Positions 30,623 to 39,221 of a DNA stretch of 64,000 nt are shown piece after piece (position 1 is the first letter of the stretch; the number at the start of each line of letters is the position of its first letter). Both the position numbers and the translations under genes were made by a program. Origin of the DNA: Idiomarina ramblicola (lineage in GTDB: Bacteria > Pseudomonadota > Gammaproteobacteria > Enterobacterales > Alteromonadaceae); contig NZ_PIQC01000003.1 in assembly GCF_003987255.1 (NCBI RefSeq), forward strand, positions 1 to 64,000. Reading direction: 5' to 3'. Below the pieces are notes generated by a model. That model was not told the origin of the DNA. It worked only from the letters and a program-made list of their open reading frames with translations, and made no database searches.

Positions 30623-31673
30623 GTAATTCAACCCCACAGAACTCAGCGCAGCGTTGCAAAACCTTTAACGTTGCGCGGCTGTAATAAACCCCCTGCTGCA
30701 ATTGCTCACGTCTGCGCCGCTGAGCCGCCTCTCCGGGAATTCGCACCGGTTGTTTCGGGTCGGCTGCCGCACTTTTCCGGCTATCTTCTAACAAGTCATC
30801 AACCTGCTGTAAAAACGCCTGTTTTTCCCCAAAGGCTTCCGGGTCAACCACTTGTATCCAGACCGAGTTTGCATCACCGTCGTCTGCACCCTGCCGACGA
30901 CCATACTGGCTTAACGCCATGGACCAAATTTCGCTGAATAATGTTAGACCGTAGCCTTTATAACCCAACTGCTCACCGCCTAACGGCGCTATTGCACTGC
31001 CTGGCGAGTCAAAAAAGGTTAACGGGTCGTCGGTCCATTCGCCATCGGCTTTAATCAATGCTTTGTATGGCAACTTCGTGCCGTTGGCTTTTGCCTGACG
31101 CACTTTGCCGGCAGCAGTCATTGAAAAACTGATATCGAACAATAAGGGCTCCCCGGAGCTGGGTACACCCACCGCAAACGGATTGGGAGAAAACACCGCC
31201 TCTTTACCGCCAAACGGAGCCACAGCGCGCTGCCCCGGCGTTGAGCACATAAGACTCACCACCAGCCCCTGCTCCGTCGCAATGGTCAAATAAGCAGCGA
31301 GTGAGGCCACATGCTGACTGCGTCTTACAACCACCGTTCCGGTACCGGCTTGCTTGGCCATTTTGCAGGCGGCATCAATAGCCTGTGGCACAACATAAGG
31401 CCCCGGCAGAAACTGAGCGTCCCAGTTAGCGACCGCAGCACGCTCACTGAGTACCACCGGCTGCCCTTTTGCCAGGCTCTTGCCGTCACGCAGCCATTGG
31501 CAATTGTTCAGCAGGCGAATTAAACCATGGGTACTAAAACCCAGTAAATCGCCTTCCAACAGGTAATAACTCACATTGCGCGCGACCTCCCCCGAAGCCC
31601 CCGCCTCGGTCAGACAAGTGCGCGCCCAGTCCGATAATTCTGAATAATCAAAACGTACAACATCAGTGCTCAT
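30603..31673 (-). CDS. Ldh/malate dehydrogenase-2 family NAD(P)-dependent oxidoreductase
   Basis: Member of the malate/L-lactate/ureidoglycolate dehydrogenase family, which reduces or oxidises 2-oxo acids. Family features: the N-terminal YYLLEGDLLGFSTHGLIRL block, an SPNPFAVGVP segment, and LGGEQLGYKGYGLTLFSEIWS. 356 residues. The substrate cannot be told from sequence. Convergent with pdxH, 20-base overlap. Confidence 0.85.
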   Translation of the reverse strand: MSTDVVRFDYSELSDWARTCLTEAGASGEVARNVSYYLLEGDLLGFSTHGLIRLLNNCQWLRDGKSLAKGQPVVLSERAAVANWDAQFLPGPYVVPQAIDAACKMAKQAGTGTVVVRRSQHVASLAAYLTIATEQGLVVSLMCSTPGQRAVAPFGGKEAVFSPNPFAVGVPSSGEPLLFDISFSMTAAGKVRQAKANGTKLPYKALIKADGEWTDDPLTFFDSPGSAIAPLGGEQLGYKGYGLTLFSEIWSMALSQYGRRQGADDGDANSVWIQVVDPEAFGEKQAFLQQVDDLLEDSRKSAAADPKQPVRIPGEAAQRRRREQLQQGVYYSRATLKVLQRCAEFCGVELPKAVSE

Positions 31674-31744
31674 GAAATTTCCTCTTGGTCACGGCCTGCA
31701 GGTCGTTTAAGCTACGCATAAGACATTATCAAGGAGTAGAGATT

Positions 31745-32779
31745 GTGTCATCTGCTAACACAATAAACCGCATTGCCATTATAACCAGTGGTGGCGATGC
31801 CCCAGGCATGAACGCTGCACTCCGTGCCGTGGTTCTGGCCGCAGAGAACTATGGTATCGAAGTCATGGGTTTTCGTCATGGCTATGAAGGACTGTTGAAC
31901 AACGACTTTGTAAAATTAGACCGTGAAGACGTTGAACACATATTGCAGTATTCCGGCACCATTATTAAAAGTGCCCGCAGCGAGCGCTTTAAAACCGAGG
32001 ACGGTGCACGCGAAGCGGCAACCAATTTGGATGCGCACCAAATTGATGCTTTTATCGTGATTGGCGGCGACGGCTCGTTTCGTGGCGCTGAGCATTTGGC
32101 TAACTTCTGGAAAGGTCCCATTGTCGGTATTCCGGGAACCATCGATAACGATCTCTTTGGTACGGATAATACGATTGGCTACGACACGGCAGTAGAAACG
32201 GCTATGGACGCGCTGGATAAAATCCGGGATACCGCGGAAGCCATGGATCGCGTATTCATTGTTGAGGTAATGGGCCGCAATGCCGGTTATATTGGTATTA
32301 GCAGCGCTATGGCAAGCGGTGCTGAGCGCATGATTTTACCCGAGTTGCAGAAAGATAAACCCTTAACGGTTGCCGCTCTGGTTAAACACATAGAATCGGT
32401 ACAGCGTGTTCGGGGTAATTCCAGCTACGTCATGGTACTGTGCGAAAATCAATGGCCCGGTGGTGCGGTTCGACTTGCGGAACAGTTAGAAGATCGTCTT
32501 AACTTACCGTGTCGCCCTTGTTTATTAGGTCACGTTCAGCGTGGTGGTCGACCGACCGCCATGGATCGTATTTTAGGTACTCGTCTGGGTGTGCACGCTG
32601 TTGAATTAGTCCGCCAACAAAAAACTGGCGTTATGGCCGGCGTTACGGCGAATGAACTCAGCGAAACACCATTAGCCGATACCTGGACCAAGCGTAAAAA
32701 ATTGAGCGAAGAGTTAATTAATATTCAACAAAGTCTGTTTAATCCGATCAAAAAAGATCGCAGCAAATCGACACAGTAA
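31745..32779 (+). CDS. pfkA: ATP-dependent 6-phosphofructokinase
   Basis: Phosphorylates fructose 6-phosphate in glycolysis. Motifs: ITSGGDAPGMNAALRA, GGDGSFRGA (a Gly after GGD indicates ATP rather than pyrophosphate as donor), PGTIDNDL with the catalytic Asp, and MGRNAGYIG. GTG start at 31745, preceded by AAGGAG; the longer frame from 31685 lacks support. 344 residues. The C-terminal tail is lysine-rich. Followed closely by speB. Confidence 0.9.
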   Translation: MSSANTINRIAIITSGGDAPGMNAALRAVVLAAENYGIEVMGFRHGYEGLLNNDFVKLDREDVEHILQYSGTIIKSARSERFKTEDGAREAATNLDAHQIDAFIVIGGDGSFRGAEHLANFWKGPIVGIPGTIDNDLFGTDNTIGYDTAVETAMDALDKIRDTAEAMDRVFIVEVMGRNAGYIGISSAMASGAERMILPELQKDKPLTVAALVKHIESVQRVRGNSSYVMVLCENQWPGGAVRLAEQLEDRLNLPCRPCLLGHVQRGGRPTAMDRILGTRLGVHAVELVRQQKTGVMAGVTANELSETPLADTWTKRKKLSEELINIQQSLFNPIKKDRSKSTQ

Positions 32780-32797
32780 GAGAGGTCTGCAACGACA

Positions 32798-33724
32798 ATG
32801 CCCCTAACGCCACTAACGGTGCCACTACCCGTACCATTAAATGACCCGAGCCGCCCGTTTTTCGGCGCGGAGCACAGCACCGACTTACATCCGGGACATA
32901 CCCATATTCTTGGGTTTGGTTTTGATGGTACCGCCTGTTTTCGTAAAGGCACCCGAGAAGGGCCCGACGGTTTACGCGCGGTTTCTGAGGACATTGAGTC
33001 TTACTCGCCGTATCTCGATGCCGATTTAGAAGACCAAAGCTTCTACGACTTAGGCAACCTGCGGCTGGGCTTCGATGACGACGAAGAAAAGCAATGGCAT
33101 CATGCGGTTCATGACTTTAACGCGATATTTGATTCCGTCGACCTGGCTCAGGAAAAAATTAAACTGCTGACCTTAGGTGGTGAGCATTCTATTTCCTATG
33201 CGCCTATTGTGAAGTACTTGAGACAATACCCCGATATGGTGTTGCTGCATCTGGATGCTCACGCGGATTTACGCGATGGCTTCCTCGGTTACCATTATTC
33301 ACACGCGTCTATTATTCGCCGTTCGGTCGACCACTTTGGTCCCGGCCATGAGCTCATTCAGTACGGCATTCGCTCTGGTACACGCGACGAGTACCAATGG
33401 ATGAAAGAACACAAAACCATTCGCAGCTCGCGTAAAGACTTCCTCGACAGTGTTGAGGCTATTGCTAAGGATCGTCCGGTTTACCTGACGCTGGATCTCG
33501 ATTATTTCGATCCTTCCTTTTTACCAGGCACAGGAACTCCGGAACCGGGCGGTGAAGATTTCCATTCCTTTGTCAGCCTGATGAAGCTACTACGGCAGAA
33601 AAATCTGGTCGGTGCTGACGTGGTTGAATTGTCACCACAAATAGACCCAACCGGTAACTCCGACGTGTTCGCCGCTAAAATTGTGCGCGAATTATTACTC
33701 GTATTACAACAGTCGGGAGCCTGA
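32798..33724 (+). CDS. speB: Agmatinase (ureohydrolase family)
   Basis: Mn-dependent hydrolase that makes putrescine and urea from agmatine. Metal ligands are visible in GGEHSIS, HLDAHADLRD and LDLDYFDPSFLPGTGTPEPGG. The PGTGTPEPGG block favours agmatinase over arginase. 308 residues. It is directly followed by the arginine decarboxylase gene, which makes its substrate. Confidence 0.92.
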   Translation: MPLTPLTVPLPVPLNDPSRPFFGAEHSTDLHPGHTHILGFGFDGTACFRKGTREGPDGLRAVSEDIESYSPYLDADLEDQSFYDLGNLRLGFDDDEEKQWHHAVHDFNAIFDSVDLAQEKIKLLTLGGEHSISYAPIVKYLRQYPDMVLLHLDAHADLRDGFLGYHYSHASIIRRSVDHFGPGHELIQYGIRSGTRDEYQWMKEHKTIRSSRKDFLDSVEAIAKDRPVYLTLDLDYFDPSFLPGTGTPEPGGEDFHSFVSLMKLLRQKNLVGADVVELSPQIDPTGNSDVFAAKIVRELLLVLQQSGA

Positions 33725-33725
33725 G

Positions 33726-35636
33726 ATGTCAGACTGGAATATCGATCAAGCAGAAGAATTGTACGGCGTTAACCGCTGGGGCGCGGGCTATTTCTCGATT
33801 GGCGAAAACGGCAACATTCAAATTCGACCCAACCATCGCCTGCCAGATGTCACCATTGATATGAAGGAAGTGGTGGATGAAATTGTTTCGGAAGGCATTC
33901 AGTTTCCGGCCGTTATCCGCTTTCACGACATTTTGCGCTCGCAGGTTGAAATCATTAACGAAACTTTCGGTAAGCTGATAGCTGACGCTAATTATCAAGG
34001 TCAGTACTGCGGCGTATTCCCCATTAAAGTGAATCAGATGCGCGAAGTGGTTGAAGAGATCATGGACGCCGGTGAACCTTATAACTATGGCCTTGAGGCT
34101 GGCTCTAAGCCGGAGCTTATGGCAGTAATGGCGTACAACGACAACCCCGATGCGCTGACCATTCTCAATGGCTACAAAGACAAAGACTACCTGACTCTGG
34201 CACTGCTTGGCCGCCAGCTTAAACGCAAGATGATCATCGTTATTGAAAAGTTCAGCGAACTGGAAATGCTGATCCCGCTGGCGAAAAAAATGGGTGTTGA
34301 ACCCATGATTGGCCTGCGCTCAAAAATGATGGTGAAAAGCTCCGGTAAGTGGGCCAGCTCAAGCGGCGACCGCGCCAAGTTTGGTTTAAGTATTGCAGAA
34401 ATACTGAATGTTATTGAACGCCTGCGTGAAGAAGACATGCTGCACTGCGCCAAGCTGCTGCATTTTCACATTGGCAGCCAGTTGTCAGACATTCGTAAAA
34501 TTAAGGAAGCCGTTAACGAAGGTGCGCGTTTGTACGCCAAATTAGTACAAGAAGGTGTGCCTTTAGAATATCTGGATATCGGCGGTGGTCTAGGCATCGA
34601 CTACGACGGTACCAGCACAACCAGCGATTCGTCACGTAACTACTCCACAGAAGAGTACGTAGCTGACGTGGTCTGGGGTGTTAAACAAATTTGTGACCTG
34701 GAACAGGTACCCCACCCTAACTTAGTCAGTGAAAGTGGTCGGGCTATGACCGCGCACCACAGCTGCGTGGTCACCAATATTGTGGGCGAAATGAAACCAG
34801 CGGGTACACAGTTCGATATCAGCGCCAGCGAGAACGAACACATTCTGGTTAAGAATATGCGCGAACTGCACAGCTCCGGCGACCAATTCCACCCACAGGA
34901 GCGTTATAACGACGCCGCCGGCTATAAACAAAATGCCTACGAAGCCTTTAAATTGGGTATTTTATCGCTGAATGAAATGGCCAAGCTGGACACCATGTAC
35001 TGGCAAATACTCACCGACATTCACCACTCACTGGATAAAGACAGTTACGTTATTCAGGAACTGGAAGAGTTAGAGGATATGCTTGCCAGCCAGTATCTGT
35101 GCAACTTTTCGGTATTTCAGTCAGCCGCCGATACCTGGGCCATTGGGCAGGTTTTGCCTATCGTCCCTATCTCGCGCTTGAACGAACAGCCCGAAGTGCG
35201 CTGCTCTATTGCCGATATTACCTGCGATAGTGACGGTAAGCTCAGCAAATACATTGAAGGCACTGAAATTAGCGATAACATTCCGATGCATAGCCTGCGC
35301 AAAGGCGAGGATTACCACGTGGGGTTGTTTCTGACCGGTGCCTACCAGGACGTTATGGGCGACATGCACAACCTGTTTGGCCGTCTGACCGAAGTGCATG
35401 TGTATTGCCACGACGATGAACCCGGCGACTTCTATATTGAAGAAGTGGTACCGGGTACATCGGCCGAAAAAGTACTACAAACTATGCAGTACAATACCGA
35501 GTACATGGCCAAAACCGTGAAGAAACAAATTGACCGCCAGGTACGCCAAGGTTCCTTAGCGCCACGTGAAGGTGTCCGCTGGACAAACTTTTACGAGCAC
35601 TGTTTAGCCGGAAGCACCTACTTACGCGTTGAATAA
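33726..35636 (+). CDS. speA: Biosynthetic arginine decarboxylase
   Basis: PLP enzyme that makes agmatine from arginine, first step of the ADC route to putrescine. 636 residues from the ATG at 33726, one base after the speB stop. The PLP lysine lies in CGVFPIKVNQMREVV. Other family blocks: LHFHIGSQLSDIRKIKEAV, LDIGGGLGIDYDGT and SESGRAMTAHHS. Tight linkage with speB makes a two-gene putrescine operon. Confidence 0.97.
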   Translation: MSDWNIDQAEELYGVNRWGAGYFSIGENGNIQIRPNHRLPDVTIDMKEVVDEIVSEGIQFPAVIRFHDILRSQVEIINETFGKLIADANYQGQYCGVFPIKVNQMREVVEEIMDAGEPYNYGLEAGSKPELMAVMAYNDNPDALTILNGYKDKDYLTLALLGRQLKRKMIIVIEKFSELEMLIPLAKKMGVEPMIGLRSKMMVKSSGKWASSSGDRAKFGLSIAEILNVIERLREEDMLHCAKLLHFHIGSQLSDIRKIKEAVNEGARLYAKLVQEGVPLEYLDIGGGLGIDYDGTSTTSDSSRNYSTEEYVADVVWGVKQICDLEQVPHPNLVSESGRAMTAHHSCVVTNIVGEMKPAGTQFDISASENEHILVKNMRELHSSGDQFHPQERYNDAAGYKQNAYEAFKLGILSLNEMAKLDTMYWQILTDIHHSLDKDSYVIQELEELEDMLASQYLCNFSVFQSAADTWAIGQVLPIVPISRLNEQPEVRCSIADITCDSDGKLSKYIEGTEISDNIPMHSLRKGEDYHVGLFLTGAYQDVMGDMHNLFGRLTEVHVYCHDDEPGDFYIEEVVPGTSAEKVLQTMQYNTEYMAKTVKKQIDRQVRQGSLAPREGVRWTNFYEHCLAGSTYLRVE

Positions 35637-35700
35637 TTCACCAAAACAGGCGTGTAGTGCGCAATTACTGAGCAAACAGTAAAAAAGCAACGAAAAGCGG

Positions 35701-35729
35701 TTGACTCGAAACCGAAAAAAACGTTTAAT
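35701..35729 (+). promoter_or_regulatory. Promoter of tRNA-Phe
   Basis: TTGACT (35701-35706), 17-base spacer, TTTAAT (35724-35729), then a GC-rich discriminator just before the tRNA. A classic sigma-70 stable-RNA promoter. Confidence 0.75.
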
Positions 35730-35739
35730 ACACGCCGTT

Positions 35740-35815
35740 GCCCGGATAGCTCAGTCGGTAGAGCAGAGGATTGAAAATCCTCGTGTCGGTGGTTCGATTC
35801 CGCCTCCGGGCACCA
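35740..35815 (+). tRNA. tRNA-Phe (anticodon GAA)
   Basis: 76 bases with encoded CCA. The acceptor stem pairs GCCCGGA with TCCGGGC, the anticodon loop reads TTGAAAA with GAA, and the T-loop is GGTTCGATTCC. The gene is complete. Its 3' end is the attachment site of the genomic island that follows, and no terminator is found directly behind it. Confidence 0.97.
35797..35815 (+). repeat. Left attachment site (attL) in the tRNA-Phe 3' end
   Basis: ATTCCGCCTCCGG (35797-35809), one further G, then CACCA. The same 13-mer plus CACCA, lacking the extra G, recurs at 62603-62620. Confidence 0.8.
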
Positions 35816-35925
35816 CTTCCCCCTCCTTAGTGGTCCTCATTTGTACTTTAACCCCTTATTAATCAATAGCTTTAGCTGGATTAAGGTCTTTTTAAGTCCT
35901 TTTGGGTTCAGTAATATCCACACTT

Positions 35926-35980
35926 TTTAGTACACTGTTTAGTAACACAGAACAAAATGTACTAAAGGCGTGTTACTAAA
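35926..35980. repeat. Candidate integrase arm-binding sites and control region
   Basis: TTTAGTAACAC (35938-35948) has a perfect inverted copy GTGTTACTAAA (35970-35980) that ends at the base before the integrase ATG. Nested variants TTTAGTACAC (35926-35935) and TGTACTAAA (958-966 of the same stretch) form a second inverted pair. A related direct copy occurs near the right end (62523-62533). The layout suggests integrase arm sites that also cover the integrase gene's own start. Confidence 0.55.
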
Positions 35981-37216
35981 ATGCCCAGGATCACTAAACC
36001 ACTAAGCGCTCGAGAAGTTAGCGAGGCTAAGCCCAAAGAAAAAGAATACAATCTTTCAGATGGTCAAGGATTGCACTTGAGGGTCAAACCCTCTGGTAAG
36101 AGAGTCTGGATCTTTAATTACTTTGAGCCTTTCACCAAGCGTCGAAGAAATTTAACCCTTGGCACCTTTCCTGATTTGTCTTTGGCTTTAGCGCGTGAAA
36201 AGCGTGATGCCAACAGAAAATTGCTCGCCCAGGATATTGACCCGATATCTCACCGAGACGAACAGTTTGAAACAAAACGAGCAGCTGCCAACAATACATT
36301 CAAAGCTGTTGCTGAACGTTGGATCGAGATACACCGTACTAAAGTAAAACCTGACACTGCCAACAAAATCTGGCGCTCTCTGGAAAATGATGTATTTCCG
36401 CGCGTCGGCTCAATTCCCATAGAGCAACTAACCGCACCAAAAGCCATAGAAGTCATTCAAACACTGACCAAACGAAATAGCTTCGAAATGGCGCGTAAAG
36501 TCGCCCGCCGGATGAATAACGTTATGTCGTTCGCGGTTAACGTGGGCATAGTCCACCATAACCCTCTGACAGGCATTAATCAGATGATACCCTCATCGAG
36601 GGTTAAGAATATGCCAACACTGGCTCCTGATGAATTACCAGAGCTCATGCGAGCTTTAAACTTTGCCAACATTAAGTACGTGACTCGTTGCTTGATTGAA
36701 TGGCAACTCCACACCATGGTCCGCCCAGGTGAAGCCGTTCAAGCACGCTGGCAAGAAATAGACTTTGATAAAGAAATGTGGGCGATTCCAGCAGAAAGAA
36801 TGAAAATGGGACGATCACACGAAGTGCCACTAACCAAGCAGTCATTAGCGCTACTAGAGTTCATGCAGCCACTGAGCGGCCACAGAGAATTCATATTCCC
36901 CTCTGATAGGGCTCCCCTTAAGCATGCCAATAAAGAAACCGCTAACATGGCACTCAAACGCATGGGATTCGAAGGTCGTTTAGTTGCTCACGGCCTTAGA
37001 GCCCTAGCCAGCACCACGCTTAACGAACAGGGCTTTGATAAGGATGTTATTGAGGTTGCGCTGGCGCATATCGACAAAGACAAAATTCGGGGAGCGTACA
37101 ACCGCGCTACTTACATTAAGCAGCGCAGAGAAATGATGGAATGGTGGTCTGAGCATATTGAGACAGCATCTAGAGGTTCTCTGAGCCTCTTGTCAGCAAC
37201 TAAGAAGGAAGTTTAA
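35981..37216 (+). CDS. Tyrosine integrase, P4 type with DUF4102 arm-binding domain
   Basis: Site-specific recombinase of the island. An N-terminal DUF4102 domain (about 1-90, KEYNLSDGQGLHLRVKPSGKRVWIFNYF) is followed by a core-binding domain and a C-terminal catalytic domain with Arg in MVRPGEAVQARW, HGLRALASTTLNEQ (H-x-x-R) and a final Tyr near AYNRATYIKQR. 411 residues. There is no good ribosome site directly before the ATG; instead an inverted repeat abuts it, which hints at self-regulation. It is transcribed away from the tRNA. Confidence 0.93.
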   Translation: MPRITKPLSAREVSEAKPKEKEYNLSDGQGLHLRVKPSGKRVWIFNYFEPFTKRRRNLTLGTFPDLSLALAREKRDANRKLLAQDIDPISHRDEQFETKRAAANNTFKAVAERWIEIHRTKVKPDTANKIWRSLENDVFPRVGSIPIEQLTAPKAIEVIQTLTKRNSFEMARKVARRMNNVMSFAVNVGIVHHNPLTGINQMIPSSRVKNMPTLAPDELPELMRALNFANIKYVTRCLIEWQLHTMVRPGEAVQARWQEIDFDKEMWAIPAERMKMGRSHEVPLTKQSLALLEFMQPLSGHREFIFPSDRAPLKHANKETANMALKRMGFEGRLVAHGLRALASTTLNEQGFDKDVIEVALAHIDKDKIRGAYNRATYIKQRREMMEWWSEHIETASRGSLSLLSATKKEV

Positions 37217-37360
37217 TTCCAAGAACTAGGCTTAAGTTAAAGATACCTTATATTAATGTTCACAGCTAATCGAGTTACAGTTAGTCCGCTTTGTGCTATG
37301 CGATAATTAAAGCTGAGTGAGACTTTAGCTTTATAATAGCAAGTAGAACCTGTTTAACAC

Positions 37361-38863
37361 TTACAAAGATCTATCTACACTGGTAAAAGAATATAACTCG
37401 TCTTTTTTCGTGTTCCTGACTTCATACGGTGAGCGATAATCTGCATTATTGATACATAACTCCGCGAGATAGTAGTCCTCGACAATCATTCTCCTAATAT
37501 TTTCTCTAGTTTTTGGATCATCTAAGTATCGATCGTCTTTAAATGCTGCGTGCGGAATACCCTCTTTGGAGTCGATGGGCTTATCCTTTTCACTTAACTC
37601 ATAGCCTTCCTTTAAAATAAAATGATCATATTGACTATTATAGTACTCGAGAACGGATGAGAACTCTCCAGCAAATAAACCATTTCTAGTTGCAGTAGTT
37701 TCGTACTCTTCCTCTAGCAAGTCTATTATTTCATCCGCTATCGAATTTACACTTCTCGGCACATTTTTACTGATATTGACCTTCATCCATAGAAAAAGCC
37801 CTACTGCTCGCCTTACATTGTCTTGCTTTAGCCCCTGCTTACTTTTAGGTAGTTCTTCATTAACTTTAGTTATTTCATTTAAGGTTTCGTAATATTCGTT
37901 AATCATCACAGCCAAACGACTAACAAGTTTATCTAAACGCTTAACCTTAAAGTAAAAACGCTCTGTTTCATCATTAGAGTCGGCTACTCCATACTTCTCT
38001 TTCAAGTTTGCTCTTCTTTTGGTCCGCTCCAGCCACCTTATTGTTTTAGCCAATTTTGCGGTATCTACAGGTACTAAACTATATCCTTTAAACTGAATGC
38101 TTTGCAGCCTCAAAACTTCTAACACATGTCTTCGCTTGCACCGAGTTCTGTCGATATAAAGAGCGAAATCGTATCCCTGACTATCACCTATGATCTTTCT
38201 CTCACTACGGTCATCCCACAGGCGTTTCATTTGTTCTTTAATATGAAATTCTTTATCACCCTCGTGATAGAAGATAACGAGATCCCAGTTATCTGCAATT
38301 TTCGTTTCCTGAGATGCGATAGATACCTGTACAGCCTTTGAGGGCCTATGGTATCTAGGATAGGAATAGATTTTTGTTTTTAAGATGTCATTATGGGCAA
38401 CAATTATTTTTTTGACGAAAGCTTTCCAGGCAATATCAAATCTTTGTTCTGAGTAGAGCGACACAACGAGATAACCTAGTCTTCTGGTCGATTCATACAA
38501 AACTTTGACCGAATCAACCTCTTGCGAGTCTAGTTTCTCGAACGGATGATCGTAAGTTTCCAAAAGCAACTCAAAATCTTTATTAAAAAATTCATCTGTT
38601 TGAGTCCGCTTATGAAAACTATACACAAGGCAATTTGAGAGGTTTATAAGATGCCCTCGGTACCCGTTTTGATCGCTTTTTAAAAATCTCGGAACAAAAT
38701 TATACTTATCAGCAATGACTTCTAACCACTGAAAAGTAGCTTCTACCTCTTCTCTTAATCGCCCTTGCCTGAACAGCGACTTCCTTACATGAAGCTTTGT
38801 ATATGTGTAGCGCCACCAATTACGATAGAAGGCATCTTCTGACAAAATCTCGTTATCTAACAA
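37361..38863 (-). CDS. Unrecognised 500-residue protein
   Basis: I do not recognise a family. The protein is soluble, rich in charged and aromatic residues (RNWWRYTYTKLHVRKSLFRQG at the N-terminus), helical in character, and has no membrane segment, signal peptide or nucleotide-binding motif. The start is TTG at 38863 after GGGGGAG. It stands alone between the integrase and a divergent alpA, which is where P4-like elements often carry phage-defence cargo. That is the only hint of role. Confidence 0.75.
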   Translation of the reverse strand: MLDNEILSEDAFYRNWWRYTYTKLHVRKSLFRQGRLREEVEATFQWLEVIADKYNFVPRFLKSDQNGYRGHLINLSNCLVYSFHKRTQTDEFFNKDFELLLETYDHPFEKLDSQEVDSVKVLYESTRRLGYLVVSLYSEQRFDIAWKAFVKKIIVAHNDILKTKIYSYPRYHRPSKAVQVSIASQETKIADNWDLVIFYHEGDKEFHIKEQMKRLWDDRSERKIIGDSQGYDFALYIDRTRCKRRHVLEVLRLQSIQFKGYSLVPVDTAKLAKTIRWLERTKRRANLKEKYGVADSNDETERFYFKVKRLDKLVSRLAVMINEYYETLNEITKVNEELPKSKQGLKQDNVRRAVGLFLWMKVNISKNVPRSVNSIADEIIDLLEEEYETTATRNGLFAGEFSSVLEYYNSQYDHFILKEGYELSEKDKPIDSKEGIPHAAFKDDRYLDDPKTRENIRRMIVEDYYLAELCINNADYRSPYEVRNTKKDELYSFTSVDRSL

Positions 38864-38993
38864 CTGACTCCCCCTTTAAAAGCTATCTTTCTTAGATTTT
38901 CCATTTACTGCTCACAACAAGAAGATTTACCTATCGCTAAATGTTCGCTGTAATTCTTAGCGCATTGAGCGATTGAATTGTTAAGGAGTCAGT

Positions 38994-39221
38994 ATGCAAC
39001 CAAAAACCAAATTACCAAGTAGAGTCCTAAGACTACAGGAGGTTCTTGATTTATTGTCGATTTCAAAATCGTATCACTTTGCAAAGTTGGATAAAAATTC
39101 GAAGAGCTACGACCCCACCTACCCTAAGCCTATTAGCGTTGGTGAACGATCGGTTCGCTACGTAGAGCAGGAAGTAATTGACTGGGTAAACGCACGAAAG
39201 GAGGAAAGAAATGCAAGCTGA
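38994..39221 (+). CDS. AlpA-family DNA-binding protein (excisionase/regulator)
   Basis: 75-residue winged-helix MerR-like protein (RVLRLQEVLDLLSISKSYHFAKL...YPKPISVGERSVRYVEQEVIDWVN). AlpA proteins control integrase expression and excision of P4-like elements. Strong AAGGAG ribosome site. The last 11 bases overlap the next gene, so it is translationally coupled to the DUF3987 protein. Confidence 0.88.
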   Translation: MQPKTKLPSRVLRLQEVLDLLSISKSYHFAKLDKNSKSYDPTYPKPISVGERSVRYVEQEVIDWVNARKEERNAS

